Assembly: GCA_001584585.1 (NCBI GenBank)
Contig: LSYV01000050.1
Location: 575,404-639,403, forward strand
Source: Gonium pectorale
Taxonomy: Eukaryota; Chlorophyta; Chlorophyceae; Chlamydomonadales; Volvocaceae
Length of the DNA stretch: 64,000 bases
Direction of reading: 5' to 3'
The notes under the pieces are model-generated. The model ran no database searches and had not been told where the DNA came from. It saw nothing but the letters and a program-made list of their open reading frames with translations. Both the position numbers and the translations under genes were made by a program. This document shows positions 59,555-64,000 of this stretch, in pieces. Positions within the stretch are counted from its first letter, which is position 1; every line of letters begins with the position of its first letter.

Positions 59555-62500
59555 TAGGCGGCCTGTAGCACATGTTTTCGCACTGGCACGCGGATGGGAT
59601 GTAGTCGGGCCACGACGACTTCATGATCCGCATCACCATCTCAGCGTCCAGCGGCCGTGGCGCCGCGCTTGGGCCGTACCAGTAGTCAAAGTACGGCGCC
59701 ACCTCCGGGTCGCGCAGCCTCGCCGCCGCCTTGATGTGCGGCAGCGGCGACGGTTGGTTGCCATACGTCGCACAGGGGTATGCCCACTGCACCTCGACGC
59801 TGTCCAGGCAGTCAGACCACCAGGCGCGCCCGTCGGCCGCCTCGCCGATCCCCGCCTCGTTCAGCAACTGCAGGCCCGTGGCGGCGTTGCCCCACAGCAG
59901 GAAGAAGTGCGTGCGGCGCGCGACCAGGTCGGGCCCGTGCTGGTAGATCTGCTGGCGCAGCAGCTCGCGCGCCTGCTTCTGGAAGTTGGCGTCCTCGTAG
60001 CCTGCGGAGCGTCAGGCGGCGGGCAGGCAGGTGCGCCAGGTGGCGCCTGACAAGCTCAGAAACCCCCGCTAACTGAACTGTCTGCGGACGTGAGGTCTCG
60101 GACGCGTGGCTCTGAACACTTTTCGGTCAAGTGGAAGGGGTGGCCATAGTGCTGCTAATGCGGTCTACGCCGCCCGATACGCCCTCTCTGCCTCTTGGCC
60201 AGCGTCGGCCCAGAGGCACACGCACACGTCCCACAGGCCATAGCAACGTCCCACCACACACCATAGTCCACGAAGGCCCAGGAGGTTCCTAGCAGCGGCA
60301 GCGCTCCCGACGCCCTGTCCAGTGCCGGAAAGGCGCCCGTGCCGAGGCCGACGGGCGTGATGCCGTTGGCGCGGAGGTACGCGTCCCACAGGTTGGTGAC
60401 TCGGTACCAGCCCTGCGCGGAAGGAACGTTTGCGTGGTGCTGTTTCCCTAGGCACCGCACCGCAGCGATGACGCAAACCGTGCGACACCAATGACACCAG
60501 AAAAGAGTGGGATCAGCAGGCAATGGCACGCTGGCCGACACAGGGACTGGTACTAAGCGCATAACACAACGACACCCGCCGCACCCGTGTGCTGGCGGTG
60601 GAGATCACGTGGAAGGTGGCGGCGCTGCGGCCCAGGTCCACCCTCCATATCTTCTCCAGCACGGCGATCGTCGCGTCCGGCACGCTCCACTCGCCGGCGC
60701 GGATGGCCTCGGCACAGCTGGCGTTGACGCTCTGCCACTCGGGGCTGGCCACCGCGATGTCCCACAGCTGCCGGCGGCGGGTGGTCGGCGGCAGGCCCCC
60801 GTAGTTGCAGACATAGACGCCGCGGTAGCGCCCGGCGGCGCAGAAGTCCAGGTCCTCGGCCCGCACCACCCACAGCTGCGACGCCGCGGCCATCATGCGC
60901 CGGTACGCGGGCGGCACGTGGGCCTCCCGTGTGATGGACTGCCACAGCCACAGCCCGTCGAAGCCGCCGTCGTCGGTGGCGAGCACGGTGCTGGTGGTGG
61001 CCGCGGCGGCGGCCTGGTCCCAGTCCAGCGCCCAGCTGAGCACGTGGCCGGGCACGAGCGGCGCGTGGAGGACCTGCGGGGCGGGGAGGGAGGGATAGAT
61101 GGGTGATGAAAAACGGAAACGGAGGGGAGTGAGCTGGAAGAGGGACGTATGGACTTGCGTTTTGGGGGGCGGGGTAGCGCGGTGGCAAGGGGTGAAGCGG
61201 CTTTGGATCTAAGCAGCACCTGGCAGTCCTTACCACCTAATTACCCCTCGCCCACCGTCAGGTGAGAAGTATCGACGCAGCCCGGGGACCCACCTCGGCG
61301 GTGTAGGTGCCCGCGCCGGTGCTGGCCGACACGACCAAGTGCTCCGGAGTCAGCAGCGGGTTGCTTCCGTCGTACAGTCCCGCCCTCACGTACGCCGCCT
61401 CGACCCTTTCCCCGATGTCCACAAAGACCCTGGCGTCTGCCATGCGCATGCCGTACGCATGGTACGAATAAGCCACGCTCAGCGGCCCGGCGTCCGACAC
61501 GCCGCCGAGCGACCCGGCCAGGCGGGCCGATACCATGACGGCGTCAGAGATGGCGTCGGTGAAGTGGATCCACGGGACGGCCGGCTTGGCGGGGTCGGGG
61601 CGGATCTCGTTGAAGTCGATCCGCCAAAAGCCGGGCTCGGGTGCCGGGGCAGCCGGCGCCACTGCAGCCAGGCACACGGGCGGGCGGAACGCACGTCCAC
61701 GCTTCATTCATGGCGAGCGGAGGTTGGGAGTAGCACCGGGACGCACGCGAAAGTCGGTACTGGCAGGGGGGCATGTGGGTTACTCCGCTGGCGAACCAAG
61801 CGCGCCACTCGCGCGCAGGCCTGCACGCGACTGCGCAGCGATGGGGCACGGAGACGGCATACCAGCGCGCAGCAACGACGCCTCCGGTCCCTCTGCTCAT
61901 CTCGATGCGGCCGGGGGCCCCGCCCCGCTTCCTCGCGCCGGCGGCCTCACCTGCGGTGAGCGAGTAGAGCGCATTCCGCGCCGGTCCCCCGCACGTCTGC
62001 GAGCTGTTGCCGGCGCACGGCGTGGAGCAGGCGCCGTCGCTGTCCTGCCCGTACACCAGAGTGGCGCGAGCAAAGTCGTTGCCGCCCCTGTACGTCGTCC
62101 GGGTGCCGGGGTGCCGGGGGCCGCAGGCGGTCAAGCCACTCACCCGCTCCGGTCGCTTGGGCGGCTGTCAAGCTCCCCTCAAAAACGTGCGCCCAATAGC
62201 GTTTGCGTTTCTAATTTCAAATCCCCATGCCCAGCGAGCACCCTCACCCTCACCCTCACCCCCACCCCCACCCCCACCCCCACCCCCACCCCCACGTGCG
62301 CGGATTAGGACACCAGCCAGGCCAGCGCCGCCCCCCCTTACGGCACAGCGGCTCTCACCAGCACTCGGATCCGGCCTGCACGCCAAAGTACGAGTAGCCC
62401 TTGTGCACCGCCAGCTTGGCGCACAGACCGGGCGTCATGCCGCCGCGGTACAGCTGCATGTCGGACAGCAGGTAGACCAGCGCCCGGCCGGCCCGGTCGG

Positions 62501-64000
62501 GGAAGTCCTTGAAGCACCCCACGTAGCTGTACGGCCCTGCAGTTCCGGTTCCGCGCCAGGTGCAACACGTGGTACGGCAGCGTGTGTGGGGCTACGGTGA
62601 GCCGTGATGCGGGAGGCACGCGGCGTCACGTGCGAGAGCACCCACGCCAGCGGTGGGGTGCGGTGCGGTGCGGTGCGGTGTGCGGGGCGAACAGCAAGGG
62701 ACGGGAAGTCAGTTCTTGCATCCGCGCACACCCATCTTAGACCTCGCGCCACACCTCCCACGCCAGCCAAGCATCGCCACCACCCCGCCACCGCACCGCC
62801 CCGAGCCCCGTACCAGAGTAGTTCAGCACCGGCGGCATCTCAATGGGGCCGCGGTCGTAGATGACGCTCCTGCACGGCCCGCCGCATATCTCGCTGCTGT
62901 TGCCGGCGCAGTACGAACTGCACAGGCCGAGCGCCACGCTGCGGTTGAGGTACGGCGTGAGGTCGTTGGTGCCCCAGCACTGCGCGCCCGCTTGTACGGC
63001 ATAGTACCGGTAGTAGTTTGCAACCGCCGCGGCACGACAGTTCTCGGGCGTCTGCACGTGGGAGGTGGCATATCGTGGCCCATCGGACGCCGGGCCGCCA
63101 TGTGTGGCTTGCAGGGGAGCGGCTCGCCGGCATCAACTCACCATGGCGAAGCCGTCCCAGCCCAACAACGTCATGGACCGTCGCTCGGGCTCCACCAGCG
63201 GGTTCCAGTCGCTGGGGCAACCCCCGGGAGGCTCCTCAAAGCAGCCCAAGTTGATTGGCTTGGGCGGGGGAGGGGCGGGGCTGGGCGGCGGCGGCGGGCG
63301 TGGCGGGCGCGGGGGCCGCGGCGCGGGAAACGGCGGGTTGGGCGAGGGCGGGCTCGGCGAGGGCGGGCGCGGCGGCGAGGGCGGCGCATTGATGGGCCCG
63401 CGGTCGAAGATGATGCTGGTGCAGGTGCCGCCGCAGTACTGAGTGCCGTTGGCTGGGCAGGGCAGGGAGCAGTGACTGAGCGGCACCGACCGGCCCAGGT
63501 AGGCAGATATGTCGTTGGTCCCCCAGCACTGGTCCTGGTGCTGGAGCGCAAAATAGCGGAAGAAGCGGGCGGCTGCCAGGCTGCGGCAGTACTCGTGACT
63601 CAGCGAGAAGGCGTCCCACGTGAGGATGGCCATCGTCCGCAGCTCGGGCTGGACCAAGGGGTTCCAGTCGGAGGGACACGTCGGCTCCGAGAAGCAGCCC
63701 AGGAGCGGCGGGTTTGCGGGCCACGGCGGGGAGGGCACCGGCGGCGATGGCGGTCGGGGTAGCGTCGGGGCAGGCGATGGGGGTCGAGGAGATGGGGGCC
63801 GCGGCGGTGGAGATGGTGGAGACGGCGGCCGGGGGCCTGGAGAAGGCGGCAGTGGCGGCTGGGGCGGGGGCAAGGGCGGCCGGGGAGGCGGAGAAGGTGG
63901 CGACGGCGGCCGAGGCGGAGGTGTAGGCGGCAATGGCGGCCGGGGCGGCGGTGAAGGCGGCCGGGGCGGGGGTGATGGCGGTCGGGGTGACGGTGATGGC
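59550..64000 (-). CDS. secreted WSC-domain / Pro-Ser-rich protein (5' end outside window)
   Basis: Exons: >64000-63142, 63051-62814, 62536-62359, 62087-61951, 61661-61294, 61073-60585, 60412-60262, 60001-59550, with phases consistent and a TAG stop; about 957 residues in the window. The visible N-part is a PPSPPP-type hydroxyproline stalk. Then come WSC-like Cys modules: one with CPSDWNPLVQPE, FALQHQDQCWGTND and CGGTCTSIIFDRG; a Pro-rich linker; a second with CPSDWNPLVEPE, VQAGAQCWGTND and ICGGPCRSVIYDRG; and a third with VGCFKDFPDRAGRALVYLL, FGVQAGSECWGGND and CGGPARNALYSL. WSC domains bind cell-wall carbohydrate. The C-terminal 480 residues (GFWRIDFNEIRPDP, TDDGGFDGLWLWQ, VTNLWDAYLRANGITPVGL, HFFLLWGNAATGL, end ENMCYRPPI) form a Trp-rich domain I do not recognise, possibly an enzyme or lectin. 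A cell-wall or extracellular-matrix location is likely. Confidence 0.75.
62240..62295. repeat. CACCCT/CACCCC microsatellite in an intron
   Basis: Three CACCCT units followed by about seven CACCCC units, inside the intron 62088-62358 of the WSC gene, close to its 5' end on the minus strand. Confidence 0.9.

Noticed and set aside
63065..63762. Gly-rich plus-strand frame at the right edge
   Set aside because: Antisense of the Pro-Ser-rich WSC exon, where Pro codons read as Gly on the other strand.

Overview
The window reads as nuclear DNA of a volvocine green alga of the Chlamydomonas/Gonium/Volvox type. This is inferred from GC-rich, densely intron-bearing genes, introns that mostly start GTGAGT/GTGCGT/GTGGGT and end CGCAG after C-rich tracts, TGTAA-type polyadenylation motifs, Ala/Gly/Pro-rich spacers inside proteins, and cell-wall proteins with Pro-Ser/Thr stalks and WSC-like modules. 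The species cannot be fixed from this sequence. One 782-base run of N (39274-40055) is an assembly gap. I rebuilt the gene models by hand from splice motifs, reading frame and intron phase. For nine of the eleven protein-gene models every chosen exon join keeps the frame. The partial kinase also keeps frame between its four placed exons, and the WSC gene is open at the window edge.

Layout, left to right: a partial minus-strand RING/TRAF-type zinc-finger gene (1-6078); a minus-strand conserved protein resembling C2orf81 (6801-10468); a minus-strand cyclin of the CCNQ/FAM58 type (12329-13929); divergent from it and only 181 bp away, a 15-exon plus-strand gene (14111-22756) that joins a CRM RNA-binding domain to a dienelactone-hydrolase-like domain; an unrecognised Ser-rich 619-residue protein (24025-26718); a GT77 hydroxyproline-glycoprotein arabinosyltransferase with its own Pro-rich stalk (29058-33685); and, tail to tail with it, a leucine-rich-repeat protein (34813-37633). 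A kinase gene is broken by the N gap (40321-42009). Then follow cyclin H on the minus strand (46687-51134), divergent from the proteasome lid subunit RPN5 (51732-57231), and a large minus-strand secreted WSC-domain protein that runs off the right edge (59550-64000).

The genes do not form a pathway; this is ordinary mixed eukaryotic order with head-to-head pairs (CCNQ-like/CRM gene; CCNH/RPN5) and tail-to-tail pairs (GT77/LRR; RPN5/WSC). Two themes recur. One is transcription-associated cyclins (CCNQ-type and CCNH). The other is cell-wall glycoprotein biology: the GT77 enzyme would decorate hydroxyproline-rich proteins such as the WSC/Pro-rich protein. The most unusual candidate is the CRM-hydrolase fusion, whose hydrolase half has lost the expected nucleophile. 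I saw no CRISPR array, rRNA, confident tRNA, intact transposon or viral gene.
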